A stretch of DNA of 62,319 bases, from NCBI GenBank assembly GCA_947469885.1, contig CANIQT010000023.1:1-62319 (forward strand), read 5' to 3'. Below the pieces are notes generated by a model. That model was not told where the DNA came from and made no database searches. It saw only the letters and a list, made by a program, of their open reading frames with translations. Positions 22,909 to 31,631 of the stretch are shown here, one piece after another. Positions within the stretch are counted from its first letter, which is position 1, and each line of letters opens with the position of its first letter. The stretch comes from Bacteroidota bacterium. Its GTDB lineage: Bacteria > Bacteroidota > Bacteroidia > 2-12-FULL-35-15. The translations under genes and the position numbers were made by a program.

Positions 22909-25248
22909 ATGGCAAAGAAAAAAGAAGCAACTAAGAGCGAAGAAAAGCAAACCGATTCGCAGATTGCAGGCTTAAAAGGCAAAGTAAGGCAGGTCAATCA
23001 AATTTGCTACAAAGCTTATAAAGGAAGAATAGGTGTTGAGAAAGGAAAAATAGAGCAGTCTGGTTTCAAGTCGCAAACTTTTAAGGCATTATATGACGAA
23101 AATGGTAGCAAGACGGATGAGAAAATATACTATACCGGTAAATATTTTCAGCACAAAATTTATAACGGTAATAAAGAACCGATGTTAGAAACAAGTGGAA
23201 TGATTGATGGGGAGGAAGGGAACAAAGTAACAAGGGAATTCAATGAGCAGGGACTGATGATTGACCAATGCCATTACGATGCGAAGGGCAATAAACAACA
23301 TGGCTTGTACCATAAATATGATGCTGAGGGCAATCTTATTGAACAAGGCAATTACAAAGGGGACAAAATACTAACAACCAAATACACAACCCGATATGAT
23401 GATGCCGGACGAGCGATTGAATCAACTTCCTGGTCAGAAAACGGTAATGAGAGTGTGACATTGCGTTCGTATGATGACAAAGGCAATGAAACAGAAGTGC
23501 GCCAGAGCAGTAATGGCGTGCTAGGGTATCACCAAACAAAAGAATACCAATATAATTCTAATGGCGTCATGCGGGGATACACCGCAATTAATCATATCAG
23601 CCAACGAGCTGTTGCTAGCAAAACGGTTTGCAAATGCAACGCTTACGGTGATGTGATACAAGCCGACCATTACAATGCCGATGGCAGCTTGCAGGAGAGT
23701 CGCACTATAGAGCATGAATATGATGCAGACGGAAAAAAAATAGTGCCCGTTTATGGCGAAAAGCCGGCAAAGCTGGATTCCCAAACCGAAGAAACTGAAA
23801 ATGATGCACACGGAAACTGGATTAAGAAAACTACTTATTATAAATCTGCTGATAAAGTCTGGAATAAAATACCTGTCAACCTTTACGTTCGGGAGATAAT
23901 ATATTGGGGAGAGGAAGCCCGCAGTGCGCAAGATGATGAACTATTTTTCGCGGATATATTTAATGCTAAGGATGAAGACACGAATGATGAAGAAAAGAAA
24001 AGCCCCTTAGAAGATTTAAGCCAGGACCAACTGAAATGGTTGTCAGAACCTGCAAATGTAAACGAGCCCTTTCCTATTTTCCGTTACTATGTGCTTACCA
24101 ATAAGGAGATGCCTTCCATTCTTAACTATTCCGGTCCTTATATTGAGGCACACGCGTTACTTGAAGAACTGAAAACCAACTTAAATGCGAAGGTAATTTA
24201 TTCTACTAACTCCATCTGGCATCAGCAAAACGAGGTACTTTCCCGATACGTTCTCTCCTTTCCCGACCATCCGGGATTTATCCTCAATGCCGCTCAACTT
24301 TCCAGTCAGGCTGCTGATGAATTTGAAATACCTGATTTTATTGATCAATCCACCGACTGCATCGAAGCAGGATATGTTTATTTCAGCGGTCTGCAGCTCT
24401 TTCGCCCCAGCGAAGCTTCGGGTAAAATGGGTGAGTATGACGATGAATATGACTTCGCAAGGCAGATAGAGGATTACATTACTAAATGTTCGCTAAAGAA
24501 AAAACCCGAACAGCCAACTATCCACATGATAGAGGTAAGAGGAAACGGGTTCGCAATGGTGGAACATCCGGTGGATGACAATTTTGAAATAAAAGACCTT
24601 GATGTTAATTACGGATATGGCTTCGGCAAATTTCATACTGATTTGATGAACCGCTTTCTTACCGGTACTAAAGGATTGGTGCTGTTTCACGGGCAGCCAG
24701 GTACAGGCAAAACATATTACATCCGACACCTGCTCAAAAAAATGTCATCAAGTAAAAAGGTAGTTATTTACATGCCTCCCAACATGGTTGACCATCTTAC
24801 GGAGCCAGCATTTATGACTTTTCTTTCGGGTTCAGTGCAGGATTGGAGCGAAGACGGGCATTTCTTTGTCCTGCTTATTGAAGATGCCGAGCCATTGCTT
24901 GCCAAACGCCAAGAAGGGGTAAGAATTCAAGGGGTTACCAACCTGCTCAATATGACGGATGGACTGTTGAACGATATGCTTAACTTGCAAATAATATGCA
25001 CGTTTAATGTGGATCTAAAAAAAATAGATAGTGCGTTGCTTCGTCCTGGGCGGCTTATTGCTCGTAAGGAATTCAAAGCACTTTCGGAACTTGATGCCAA
25101 CCTGCTGGCACAACGTCTTGGTATAAAACACCACTTTACAAAACCAACTTCACTGGGCGCAATATATGCGATGCAAAAAAACAGCGAAATACTTATACAC
25201 GATGTAAAACCTGAATCGGGCACCTCCTCTCCCATAGATGATTTATAA
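22909..25248 (+). CDS. AAA+ ATPase with N-terminal MORN/YD-like repeats
   Basis: The 779-residue product joins two unlike parts. Residues ~20-330 are short beta-repeats of the MORN/YD type with recurrent YDxxGN (EYDADGKK, YDAEGNLIEQGNYKG, YDDKGNETEV), a surface usually used for binding. Residues ~370-560 match nothing I know. The C-terminal AAA+ domain has Walker A GQPGTGKT (595-602), Walker B LLIEDAE (655-661), a sensor-1-like TFN and the box VII stretch SALLRPGR with the arginine finger, closest in look to the BCS1/Cdc48 class. There is no signal peptide or membrane helix, so it should be cytoplasmic. It stands alone: a repeat array on one side and convergent terminators on the other. It has no recognisable partner gene. 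A remodelling or defence function is possible but unproven. Confidence 0.8.
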   Translation: MAKKKEATKSEEKQTDSQIAGLKGKVRQVNQICYKAYKGRIGVEKGKIEQSGFKSQTFKALYDENGSKTDEKIYYTGKYFQHKIYNGNKEPMLETSGMIDGEEGNKVTREFNEQGLMIDQCHYDAKGNKQHGLYHKYDAEGNLIEQGNYKGDKILTTKYTTRYDDAGRAIESTSWSENGNESVTLRSYDDKGNETEVRQSSNGVLGYHQTKEYQYNSNGVMRGYTAINHISQRAVASKTVCKCNAYGDVIQADHYNADGSLQESRTIEHEYDADGKKIVPVYGEKPAKLDSQTEETENDAHGNWIKKTTYYKSADKVWNKIPVNLYVREIIYWGEEARSAQDDELFFADIFNAKDEDTNDEEKKSPLEDLSQDQLKWLSEPANVNEPFPIFRYYVLTNKEMPSILNYSGPYIEAHALLEELKTNLNAKVIYSTNSIWHQQNEVLSRYVLSFPDHPGFILNAAQLSSQAADEFEIPDFIDQSTDCIEAGYVYFSGLQLFRPSEASGKMGEYDDEYDFARQIEDYITKCSLKKKPEQPTIHMIEVRGNGFAMVEHPVDDNFEIKDLDVNYGYGFGKFHTDLMNRFLTGTKGLVLFHGQPGTGKTYYIRHLLKKMSSSKKVVIYMPPNMVDHLTEPAFMTFLSGSVQDWSEDGHFFVLLIEDAEPLLAKRQEGVRIQGVTNLLNMTDGLLNDMLNLQIICTFNVDLKKIDSALLRPGRLIARKEFKALSELDANLLAQRLGIKHHFTKPTSLGAIYAMQKNSEILIHDVKPESGTSSPIDDL

Positions 25249-25357
25249 ATGAAAAAAAATTTAGCCAAGATACCGCCTCTTATAAAAAGAAATAGATGCG
25301 ATGGTTTATAAATTGTATGAGTTAAGTTATGAAGATGTAATGGTAATAGATAAAAAC

Positions 25358-25395
25358 AAAAACTCCCGTATTACTAAAAGTACGGGAGTTTTTGG
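25358..25395. terminator. Intrinsic terminator
   Basis: AAACTCCCGTA, loop, TACGGGAGTTT with A-run before and T-run after, downstream of the AAA+ gene; symmetrical enough to act on both strands. Confidence 0.85.
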
Positions 25396-25411
25396 AGAAT
25401 GAAAAACGAAA

Positions 25412-25442
25412 CCTCCCAATTCGCTTGAAGCGAATTGGGAGG
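25412..25442. terminator. Near-perfect palindrome, probable terminator of the sugar dehydrogenase gene
   Basis: CCTCCCAATTCGC and its complement form a 13-15 bp stem 10 bases from the stop codon of the minus-strand gene. On the minus strand it is followed by TTTCGTTTTTC. Confidence 0.7.
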
Positions 25443-25452
25443 AATGAATGGT

Positions 25453-26976
25453 TTAATGAACCAACAACATTCGTTTGGTTTCGGTATAAATTACTTTGTT
25501 ATTTTGTTTTACATCCATTTTGTAAAAATAACTACCTGCGTTAAAGTTACTCAAATCAGCTAAATCGACAGTATGTAAACCTGATGCCACATCTGTTGCG
25601 TTGTAAATAGATTTTAGTTTACGTCCGGTAACGTCATATAAATCAATACTTACACTTGAAGTTTGATTTACAGAGAAATCAATTTGTGTTTTACCTGTGG
25701 TTGGGTTAGGATAATTTTGACCAATACTGTTTTCGATTTGAGCATTTACAGCAATACCAACACCTGGAGCGTGACATATTTTAAATATCTGCCCTGTAGT
25801 TGTATATCCACCTTTCATGGCATATATACATCCATCAGCTCCCTGTTTCATGGCTGTTAATCCACCGGTGGTGACATCTGCAAAAATAACATTGCTTGTT
25901 ACTTGGTCGTAAATAGGGGCGTTGCCTAACGTAAGATTATAAATTCTACCAAAATCATTATCTGCAACTAGCAAGTGATTATCAAATTCGGGCATTACAG
26001 AGCCTGAATAAAACACACAACCTGTTACTGCAGGAGGATTGCTCCAGGTGGCAATTGGTCTTACATCGCCTGTTAAATTACAAGGGGTGGTGGATGTATT
26101 CAAAAAATTTCCCTCACAAGTTGCCCAACCGTAATTACCTCCTTTGTGAATTATATTAAATTCATCCCAAGTATTTAATCCGTTTTCGCTCGAATACATT
26201 GTATCTGTAACCGGATTAAAACACATACCAAACATATTTCTGTTTCCATAGGTCCATATCCTGTCGTCATGTCCTGTAGCAGTATTGCCATCATCATAAT
26301 ATGGATTATCAGTTGGAATTGTTCCGTCTTTATTTATTCTTAAAATTTTACCGAACGGATAATTTAATTTATTAGCCATATTGGTGGCAGGCACTGTTTG
26401 ATTGTAAGCAAGGTCGCCAATTTGAACATATATTTTATCGGGCTGACTTGGGCGGAAACGAATAATGCCTCCAAAGTGATTTCCGGCAATAGGGATAGCC
26501 TGTCCGTTAATGTTCAACAATCCGTTTACACTAATATTCATAATAATGGTTGGATTGGTACCCACATTTGCATTTTCTGTAAAACGTAAAATTCTGCACG
26601 AATTTGCAGCACCCCATTGATGTACATAATACACATATATATAATGGTTGTTTGTGAAATCAGGGTCAACTGCAATTCCCAAAAGGCCTCTTTCGAAATC
26701 GCAATTAACTGAATCGGTTAAATCGTAAAAGGTACCAAGTAAAACACCTGCAGATGAGTAACAAAGTATTTTGCCATTAGCACACGAGCCTGCCGTATTA
26801 CCACCTTTTTGATTAATAAAATAACGTCCGTCTGGTGTCCAGTCGAAATCGGTAGGGTATTGCAAACCGCTTACAATGGTAGTTTGTACATACGTGCTGG
26901 GCAGTGCCTGTGCATTTAATTTTAAAGAAGCAGAAGTGAACAACAAAACTGCAATTAGTAGTAACGATTTTTTCAT
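25453..26976 (-). CDS. Secreted glucose/sorbosone dehydrogenase-type propeller with T9SS sorting domain
   Basis: The 507-residue product has a signal peptide (MKKSLLLIAVLLFTSASLKLNAQ), a six-bladed GSDH/PQQ-type beta-propeller and a C-terminal sorting domain. Family blocks seen are GLQYPTDFDWTPDGR, ERGLLGIAVDPDF, YYVHQWGAANSCRILRF, GNHFGGIIRF with the expected His, KLNYPFGKILRINKDG, IWTYGNRNMFGMCFNP, and KGGNYGWATCEG. PQQ-dependent oxidation of a sugar is the known activity of the family, but many Bacteroidota members are untested. The end (NYPNPTTGKTQIDF ... GSYFYKMDV ... KRMLLVH) is a type A sorting signal, so the protein should be exported via T9SS. Own promoter at 27005. Confidence 0.87.
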   Translation of the reverse strand: MKKSLLLIAVLLFTSASLKLNAQALPSTYVQTTIVSGLQYPTDFDWTPDGRYFINQKGGNTAGSCANGKILCYSSAGVLLGTFYDLTDSVNCDFERGLLGIAVDPDFTNNHYIYVYYVHQWGAANSCRILRFTENANVGTNPTIIMNISVNGLLNINGQAIPIAGNHFGGIIRFRPSQPDKIYVQIGDLAYNQTVPATNMANKLNYPFGKILRINKDGTIPTDNPYYDDGNTATGHDDRIWTYGNRNMFGMCFNPVTDTMYSSENGLNTWDEFNIIHKGGNYGWATCEGNFLNTSTTPCNLTGDVRPIATWSNPPAVTGCVFYSGSVMPEFDNHLLVADNDFGRIYNLTLGNAPIYDQVTSNVIFADVTTGGLTAMKQGADGCIYAMKGGYTTTGQIFKICHAPGVGIAVNAQIENSIGQNYPNPTTGKTQIDFSVNQTSSVSIDLYDVTGRKLKSIYNATDVASGLHTVDLADLSNFNAGSYFYKMDVKQNNKVIYTETKRMLLVH

Positions 26977-27004
26977 AGATTTTTGTTTTTTTATTTATAA
27001 GTGG

Positions 27005-27012
27005 CAAAAGTA
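27005..27012 (-). promoter_or_regulatory. -7 element TACTTTTG for the sugar dehydrogenase gene
   Basis: A perfect TAnnTTTG on the minus strand about 29 nt before the ATG. Its -33 region falls in the GGAATTA repeat shared with the divergent folK promoter. Confidence 0.6.
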
Positions 27013-27018
27013 GGTAAA

Positions 27019-27056
27019 ATAATTAGGAATTAGGAATTAGGAATTAGGAATTAGAA
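27019..27056. repeat. Tandem GGAATTA heptamer repeat
   Basis: Five copies of the 7-nt word fill the gap between two divergent -7 elements. The same word occurs at 33155-33197 and 13195-13230. Confidence 0.85.
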
Positions 27057-27065
27057 TTTTAGTTT

Positions 27066-27073
27066 TATCTTTG
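27066..27073 (+). promoter_or_regulatory. -7 element TATCTTTG of folK, next to the ATG
   Basis: A perfect TAnnTTTG match ends six bases before the folK ATG at 27079, so the mRNA would begin at or beside the start codon (leaderless). Confidence 0.55.
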
Positions 27074-27078
27074 ACCAA

Positions 27079-27588
27079 ATGAACAAAGCGTACCTTATAT
27101 TAGGAGGAAACCAAGGAAATAAAAATCAAAACCTGAAGAATGCCATCCAATTAATTGAAGCAAGAATAGGAGAAATAACCAAAAAATCAGGGATTTATTT
27201 AACCAAAGCTTGGGGAAATATGAGTCAACCCGATTTTTATAATCAGGCATTGAGTGTAGAAACCAATTTATCAGCCACCGAATTATTAACGAAATTATTG
27301 GCTATTGAAAAAGAATTGGGCAGAACAAGGACAAACGAAAAATGGCAGGAACGAATAATGGATATTGATATTTTGTTTTTTAATGATGATATAATAAATG
27401 AACCTAATTTAAAAATTCCACACCCGTATGTTCAAGAACGAAGGTTTGTGTTGATACCGATGAATGAAATTGCAAAAGAGCATATTCACCCTTTTTTAAA
27501 TAAAAGTATTGAAACTTTATTAAACGAATGTATGGATGAATTAAAGGTATCATTGGTTACTAATGAACAAATGACTAATGGCCAATGA
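27079..27588 (+). CDS. folK: 2-amino-4-hydroxy-6-hydroxymethyldihydropteridine pyrophosphokinase
   Basis: FolK transfers pyrophosphate from ATP to hydroxymethyl-dihydropterin in folate synthesis. The 169-residue product shows the family blocks LILGGNQGNKNQNL, WGNMSQPDFYNQAL, IEKELGRTRTNEKWQERIMDIDILFF (Mg/ATP-binding DxD) and IPHPYVQERRFVLIPMNEIA. The last ~11 residues (LVTNEQMTNGQ) are not family sequence; they are translated from the short-word repeat ACTAATGAACAAATGACTAA. The stop overlaps the ATG of the next gene by four bases (ATGA), showing translational coupling with the nucleoside kinase, a pairing common in Bacteroidota. A promoter lies unusually close to the start codon. Confidence 0.95.
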   Translation: MNKAYLILGGNQGNKNQNLKNAIQLIEARIGEITKKSGIYLTKAWGNMSQPDFYNQALSVETNLSATELLTKLLAIEKELGRTRTNEKWQERIMDIDILFFNDDIINEPNLKIPHPYVQERRFVLIPMNEIAKEHIHPFLNKSIETLLNECMDELKVSLVTNEQMTNGQ

Positions 27589-28232
27589 CTACTTATAACT
27601 TTATAGCCATAGAAGGAAACATTGGGGCTGGAAAAACTACGCTTGCTTCTGGTTTGGCGAACGATTTTGAAGCACGTTTGGTGCTCGAAGAGTTTGCTGA
27701 CAATTCATTTCTGCCAAAATTTTATTCGGAACCAGATAAATATGCTTTTCCGTTGGAGCTTTCGTTTTTAGCCGAGCGTTACCATCAGTTGAAAACAGAG
27801 TTGGTGAGGCAAGATATTTTTAAACCAAGAATTGTTGCCGATTATTATTTTTTAAAGTCTTTAATTTTTGCAAAAGCCAATTTGGATGAGGATGAATACC
27901 TGCTTTATTCAAAACTTTTTCACATTATCAACGACTCCCTGCCCAAGCCCGATTTGTTTGTTTACCTCTATCACGACATTGAGCGGTTGCAGGAAAATAT
28001 CAAAAAAAGAGGTCGCACTTACGAACAAAACATTTCGGACGAATATTTAATGAAAATTCAAACGGCTTATTTCGATTTTATGAAACAAGCCAGCGATTTA
28101 CGGGTTTTAATTGTTGATGTAAATAACGTGGATTTTGCCAATAATCGCCAACATTACAAACAAATGTTAAACATAATTAGTAAGCCTTACGATGTAGGAA
28201 TAACAAGGATTACTGCTATAAATGTTACGTAA
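27585..28232 (+). CDS. Deoxynucleoside kinase
   Basis: A 215-residue kinase that phosphorylates deoxynucleosides (deoxyadenosine/deoxyguanosine kinase type) for salvage. The P-loop GNIGAGKTT is at residues 11-19. Other family features are LEEFADNSFLPKFY, the substrate-contacting ELSFLAERYHQL, the acidic VADYYFLKSLIF block (the DRS-like site reads ADYYF) and the lid region ENIKKRGRTYEQ with Arg residues that hold phosphate. Overlap with folK by ATGA indicates co-expression. The end of the protein is unremarkable. The exact nucleoside preference cannot be told from the sequence. Confidence 0.92.
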   Translation: MTTYNFIAIEGNIGAGKTTLASGLANDFEARLVLEEFADNSFLPKFYSEPDKYAFPLELSFLAERYHQLKTELVRQDIFKPRIVADYYFLKSLIFAKANLDEDEYLLYSKLFHIINDSLPKPDLFVYLYHDIERLQENIKKRGRTYEQNISDEYLMKIQTAYFDFMKQASDLRVLIVDVNNVDFANNRQHYKQMLNIISKPYDVGITRITAINVT

Positions 28233-28290
28233 ATTAATGCTGTACATTATTTTAAATTAAATAAAAACTTTCATTGTTTAAAAATTTAAT

Positions 28291-28298
28291 TATTTTTG
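28291..28298 (+). promoter_or_regulatory. -7 element TATTTTTG for the TPR lipoprotein gene
   Basis: A perfect TAnnTTTG match 50 nt before the chosen ATG at 28349. The in-frame TTG start that could extend the gene lies inside this promoter, which supports the later start. Confidence 0.6.
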
Positions 28299-28348
28299 CA
28301 CCTCATTCAGAAAAAAATCAATCAAAAAGTATAAACAAAAAACAAACA

Positions 28349-30109
28349 ATGAAAAACTTGAAATTTCAAACATTAACTTTAGCAGTAGCCACAGTAGTTG
28401 CGTTCTCAGGATGTACCGGTCTTGGGAAATGGGTAAAAAATGCTGACAAAATTACTTATAAAGTAACCCCTGACCCTTTGCAAATGCACGGAGACAGTGT
28501 TGGGTTTAGTATCAGCGGTAACTATCCTGCAAAAATATTCCCTAAAAAGGCTACCGTTACTGTAACTCCTTACATCAAATGGGCAGGAGGCGAAAAAGCA
28601 TTGAAACCATGTGTGTTAGTTGGTGAAAAATCGGAAGCAAAAGGTCAGAAAATATCGAATTCTACTGGTGGTTCGTTTAACTACACCTCAGATAAAGTGG
28701 CATACGCACCCGAAATGAAAGTTGCTACCTTAGAACTAAGATGTAATGGTGCTGTTAAGTCTAAAACCAAAGATTTGCCTGCTAAAAAGGTAGCCGATGG
28801 GACCATAATTACTCCACTTTTGGTACAAAGCGATGAAAAACCAATCATGGCAAAAGATAATTTTCAGAAAACCATTCCTCGTTCAATAAGTGGAAGCATT
28901 TATTTTGTGATTAACCAAGCTCAAGTTCGTGCTACAGAGTTGAAAAGCGATGAAATGAAAGCTTTCAAAGATTTTATTACTTTAGGTGTTGCTAAAAAAT
29001 ACGCGTTCCACCCTATTAATATTTCGGCATACGCTTCGCCTGATGGAGAATTAGCATTGAACTCTCACTTGGCTGAAGATAGAGCTAAAGAAACTGTGAA
29101 ATCGTTGATGGATTGGTCTGATGATAAAATGAACACGAAAGATAAAAAAGATAAATCGGTTAATTTTACAGAAGGGTCGGTAAAAGAATTTTACCAAACT
29201 GTTACTACAGCTGAAGATTGGGATGGTTTCAAAAAAGCAATGGAAGCATCATCTTTAAAAGACAAAGATTTAATTCTTCGTGTGTTGACTATGTATCCTG
29301 ACGGACCAAGTCGTCAAAAAGAAATTAAAAACCTTGCTAAAACTTGGGTTGAGGTTGCTGATAAAATTTTACCTCGCTTACGTAGAAGTGTAATTACTTT
29401 GAACGCTGACGAAAACAGCCGCACAGATGCTCAAATTACCACTGCCCTTACTGCTTCTCCTGATAGTTTATCGATTGAAGAGTTTCTTTATGGTGCTACG
29501 TTAACTAACGACATGAATACTAAAATAACTATCTACAAAAAAGCAGAAGCAAAATATCCACAAGATTGGAGATGTGCAAACAATGTTGCTTACATATTGC
29601 TTACTCAAAACAAATTAGCGGATGCTGAAGCAGAATTGAAAAAAGCAGATGGTCTTTCGGCAAACAATCCAATTGTAAAAAATAATTTAGGAATTTGTGC
29701 CCGTTGGAAAGGTGATAGAAAAGCAGCAATGGATTTGTACAAATCGGCAACTGCTGCTGGTACAGAGCCAACTTACAACATGGGTATCATCGAAATTCAA
29801 AATGGTAATTATGGTGCTGCTGTTGCTGATTTTGGAAGCGAAAACTCCTTTAACATGGCGCTTGCTACATTATTGAATGGCAACAACGAAGGGTCAATGG
29901 CAATAATTGATAAATCAAAAACAAAAGAGGATGCAATTTCTTTCTATTTAAAAGCTGTTGCTTCTGCCCGCCAAGGAAAAGCAGATGGTGTAAATAATAA
30001 TTTGCGCTCGGCTTTGCAAAAAGATGCTTCGTTGAAAGCAATGGCAAAAGATGATGCTGAATTTATTAAATTCCGCGACAATGCCGACTTTAAAGGAATG
30101 ATTAACTAA
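28349..30109 (+). CDS. Lipoprotein with OmpA-like middle part and TPR repeats
   Basis: The 586-residue product starts with a lipoprotein signal (LAVATVVAFSGC), so it should be lipid-anchored, probably in the outer membrane. Residues ~190-330 resemble an OmpA-type peptidoglycan-binding core (VINQAQVRATEL, HPINISAYASPDGELALNSHLAEDRAKETV), interrupted by longer loops. Residues ~410-560 are TPR-like helical hairpins (AKYPQDWRCANNVAYILLTQNKLADAEAELKKA, NPIVKNNLGICARWKGDRKAAMDLY). Similar proteins occur widely in Bacteroidota with unknown roles, probably in envelope organisation. The start at 28349 was preferred over a TTG 75 bases upstream. A strong terminator follows the stop. Confidence 0.85.
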   Translation: MKNLKFQTLTLAVATVVAFSGCTGLGKWVKNADKITYKVTPDPLQMHGDSVGFSISGNYPAKIFPKKATVTVTPYIKWAGGEKALKPCVLVGEKSEAKGQKISNSTGGSFNYTSDKVAYAPEMKVATLELRCNGAVKSKTKDLPAKKVADGTIITPLLVQSDEKPIMAKDNFQKTIPRSISGSIYFVINQAQVRATELKSDEMKAFKDFITLGVAKKYAFHPINISAYASPDGELALNSHLAEDRAKETVKSLMDWSDDKMNTKDKKDKSVNFTEGSVKEFYQTVTTAEDWDGFKKAMEASSLKDKDLILRVLTMYPDGPSRQKEIKNLAKTWVEVADKILPRLRRSVITLNADENSRTDAQITTALTASPDSLSIEEFLYGATLTNDMNTKITIYKKAEAKYPQDWRCANNVAYILLTQNKLADAEAELKKADGLSANNPIVKNNLGICARWKGDRKAAMDLYKSATAAGTEPTYNMGIIEIQNGNYGAAVADFGSENSFNMALATLLNGNNEGSMAIIDKSKTKEDAISFYLKAVASARQGKADGVNNNLRSALQKDASLKAMAKDDAEFIKFRDNADFKGMIN

Positions 30110-30132
30110 TTAGTTATTGTTTTTAAAACTAA

Positions 30133-30168
30133 TAAAAAACGTTTCGCAAATTTGCGGAACGTTTTTTG
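30133..30168 (+). terminator. Intrinsic terminator of the TPR lipoprotein gene
   Basis: AAAACGTT and AACGTTTT arms enclose an inner CGCAAATTTGCG palindrome; a T-run follows. Confidence 0.85.
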
Positions 30169-30223
30169 TTTACGACTGTTTGAAAATTAAATTTCAATCA
30201 CTTTTTAATTAAAAATTAATTAA

Positions 30224-30231
30224 TACATTTG
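30224..30231 (+). promoter_or_regulatory. -7 element TACATTTG
   Basis: A perfect TAnnTTTG match 22 nt before the ATG at 30254; upstream sequence is AT-rich without a clear TTG. Confidence 0.55.
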
Positions 30232-30253
30232 CTAACTAAATAAAACAAACATT

Positions 30254-30940
30254 ATGAAAAAACATTTTCTATCTTCTCTCATCTCATTTGCTTCTATTCT
30301 ACTTTTTATTAACTCTTCACAGTCGTTTGCTCAGACTCCCAAAAAGGAAAAGCCAGTGGTGATTGACAGTGCACAGGCTGCCACTTATTATGTGGAAATG
30401 AAAGGTAACATTTATCGGTTTGTGCCTGCTGCCGAAATTGGTGATAAACTTCCTCCTTTGGGTGGAGCGGCTTTGCATATATTTATTGGAACAAAAGAAT
30501 ATACCACCACCCAAAGTAACGATAAAGGAAAATGTGTTTTTAAATTACCGCTTAACCAATCCTTCAAAATTCAGGTTTCAAAATATGGTTATGTCTCTAA
30601 GTTTTTTGAAGTAAACACGAAGGTTCCTGATGCTAACAAAGGTACTTTTACCTTTAATTTTGATGTTGACCTTTTTGAAGAAAACGCCAAATTGGATGTT
30701 TCCATCTTAAAAAAACCAATTGCTAAAGTTACGTTTGATGTTATTTACAAACGGTTTCAGTACGATGATGCTTACACCAGCCGCATCAACTTTGATATAA
30801 AAAAGATGTATAAAGCGTATGATGATTTTGAAAAAGCTAAAAAAGATTCGATTGCTAAATTTAATTCGCCTAAAGGAAATGAGTCGGAAAAAGTAGCTGA
30901 CGATAAAAAGAAAGACGGAACACCTGGGAAGAAGAAGTAA
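30254..30940 (+). CDS. Exported protein with carboxypeptidase-regulatory-like beta domain
   Basis: The 228-residue product has a signal peptide (MKKHFLSSLISFASILLFINSSQSFAQ). Residues ~45-150 look like an Ig-like regulatory beta domain of the kind that precedes TonB receptors (LGGAALHIFIGTKEYTTTQSNDKGKCVFKLPLNQSFKIQVSKYGYVSKFFEV). The C-terminus is very lysine- and aspartate-rich (ADDKKKDGTPGKKK). No enzyme motif is seen. It probably lies in the periplasm or on the inner face of the outer membrane; its function is unknown. It has its own promoter and no T9SS signal. Confidence 0.7.
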   Translation: MKKHFLSSLISFASILLFINSSQSFAQTPKKEKPVVIDSAQAATYYVEMKGNIYRFVPAAEIGDKLPPLGGAALHIFIGTKEYTTTQSNDKGKCVFKLPLNQSFKIQVSKYGYVSKFFEVNTKVPDANKGTFTFNFDVDLFEENAKLDVSILKKPIAKVTFDVIYKRFQYDDAYTSRINFDIKKMYKAYDDFEKAKKDSIAKFNSPKGNESEKVADDKKKDGTPGKKK

Positions 30941-31010
30941 GGATTTAGGATTTAGGATTTAAGGATTTAGGAATTCCTGCTCTTGAAAAAGGGCGGGAAT
31001 TTTTTTATTG

Positions 31011-31093
31011 GAACGCAGATAACGCAGATTTTCAGGATTTAAAAGGTTAAAAAAATCATTTTTTTTCCGCGTCATCTGCGTTATCTGCGTTCC
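31011..31093. repeat. Inverted repeat GGAACGCAGATAACGCAGAT at the end of the SpoU gene
   Basis: A 20-bp word at 31011 is repeated in reverse complement at 31073. The second arm is coding and gives the SpoU protein its odd tail. Confidence 0.85.
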
Positions 31094-31619
31094 ATTTTAA
31101 TTTTTTAAAAAGTTCCCACACCACAATGCCGGCACTTACCGAAATATTTAACGAGTGTTTGGTACCTAATTGAGGTATTTCTATCACCCCATGGCTGGCA
31201 TCCACTACCTCCTGCCCTACTCCTTTTACTTCGTTTCCGAAAACTATGGCAATTTTATTTTTCTTCTCAACTTCAAAATCATTTAGCATTATAGCCTGCT
31301 CGGTTTGTTCAATGGCATATACCAAATAATTGTTTTGTTTTAATTCTTGAACGGCTTCCAGAGTAGTTTTAAAGTATTTCCAACTCACACTATCTGTAGC
31401 ACCCAAAGCGGTTTTCGTTATTTCGGTGTTGGGCGGACAGCCGGTAATGCCACATAAATAAACAGCTTCTACCAAAAAAGCATCTGCCGTTCTGAAAACC
31501 GAGCCTACATTGTTTAAACTTCTTACATTGTCCAGCACAATAATAACAGGGGTTTTGGATGATTGTTTAAATTCATCAACCGATTTCCTGTCTAATTCTT
31601 TGTTTAATAATTTTCGCAT
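31056..31619 (-). CDS. SpoU-family RNA 2'-O-methyltransferase
   Basis: A 187-residue SPOUT-fold methyltransferase. Motif 1 (LDNVRSLNNVGSVFRTADAFLV) carries the catalytic Arg and Asn, motif 2 is IAIVFGNEVKGVGQEVV, and motif 3 is IEIPQLGTKHSLNISVSAGIVVWEL. It lacks the RNA-binding N-terminal domain of RlmB and the long C-terminus of TrmH, so it is one of the short SpoU proteins whose target (rRNA or tRNA) is not predictable. The last ~10 residues (WNADNADDAEKK) come from a dispersed GCAGATAACGCAGAT repeat rather than from family sequence. It lies 45 bp downstream of the GT39 gene on the same strand with a hairpin between them. Confidence 0.9.
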   Translation of the reverse strand: MRKLLNKELDRKSVDEFKQSSKTPVIIVLDNVRSLNNVGSVFRTADAFLVEAVYLCGITGCPPNTEITKTALGATDSVSWKYFKTTLEAVQELKQNNYLVYAIEQTEQAIMLNDFEVEKKNKIAIVFGNEVKGVGQEVVDASHGVIEIPQLGTKHSLNISVSAGIVVWELFKKLKWNADNADDAEKK

Positions 31620-31631
31620 GTTTAATTTACT

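Noticed and set aside
22909..25248. Assignment of the MORN-AAA gene to a named defence system
   Set aside because: No nuclease, toxin or other defence partner is adjacent, and the architecture does not match one I know.
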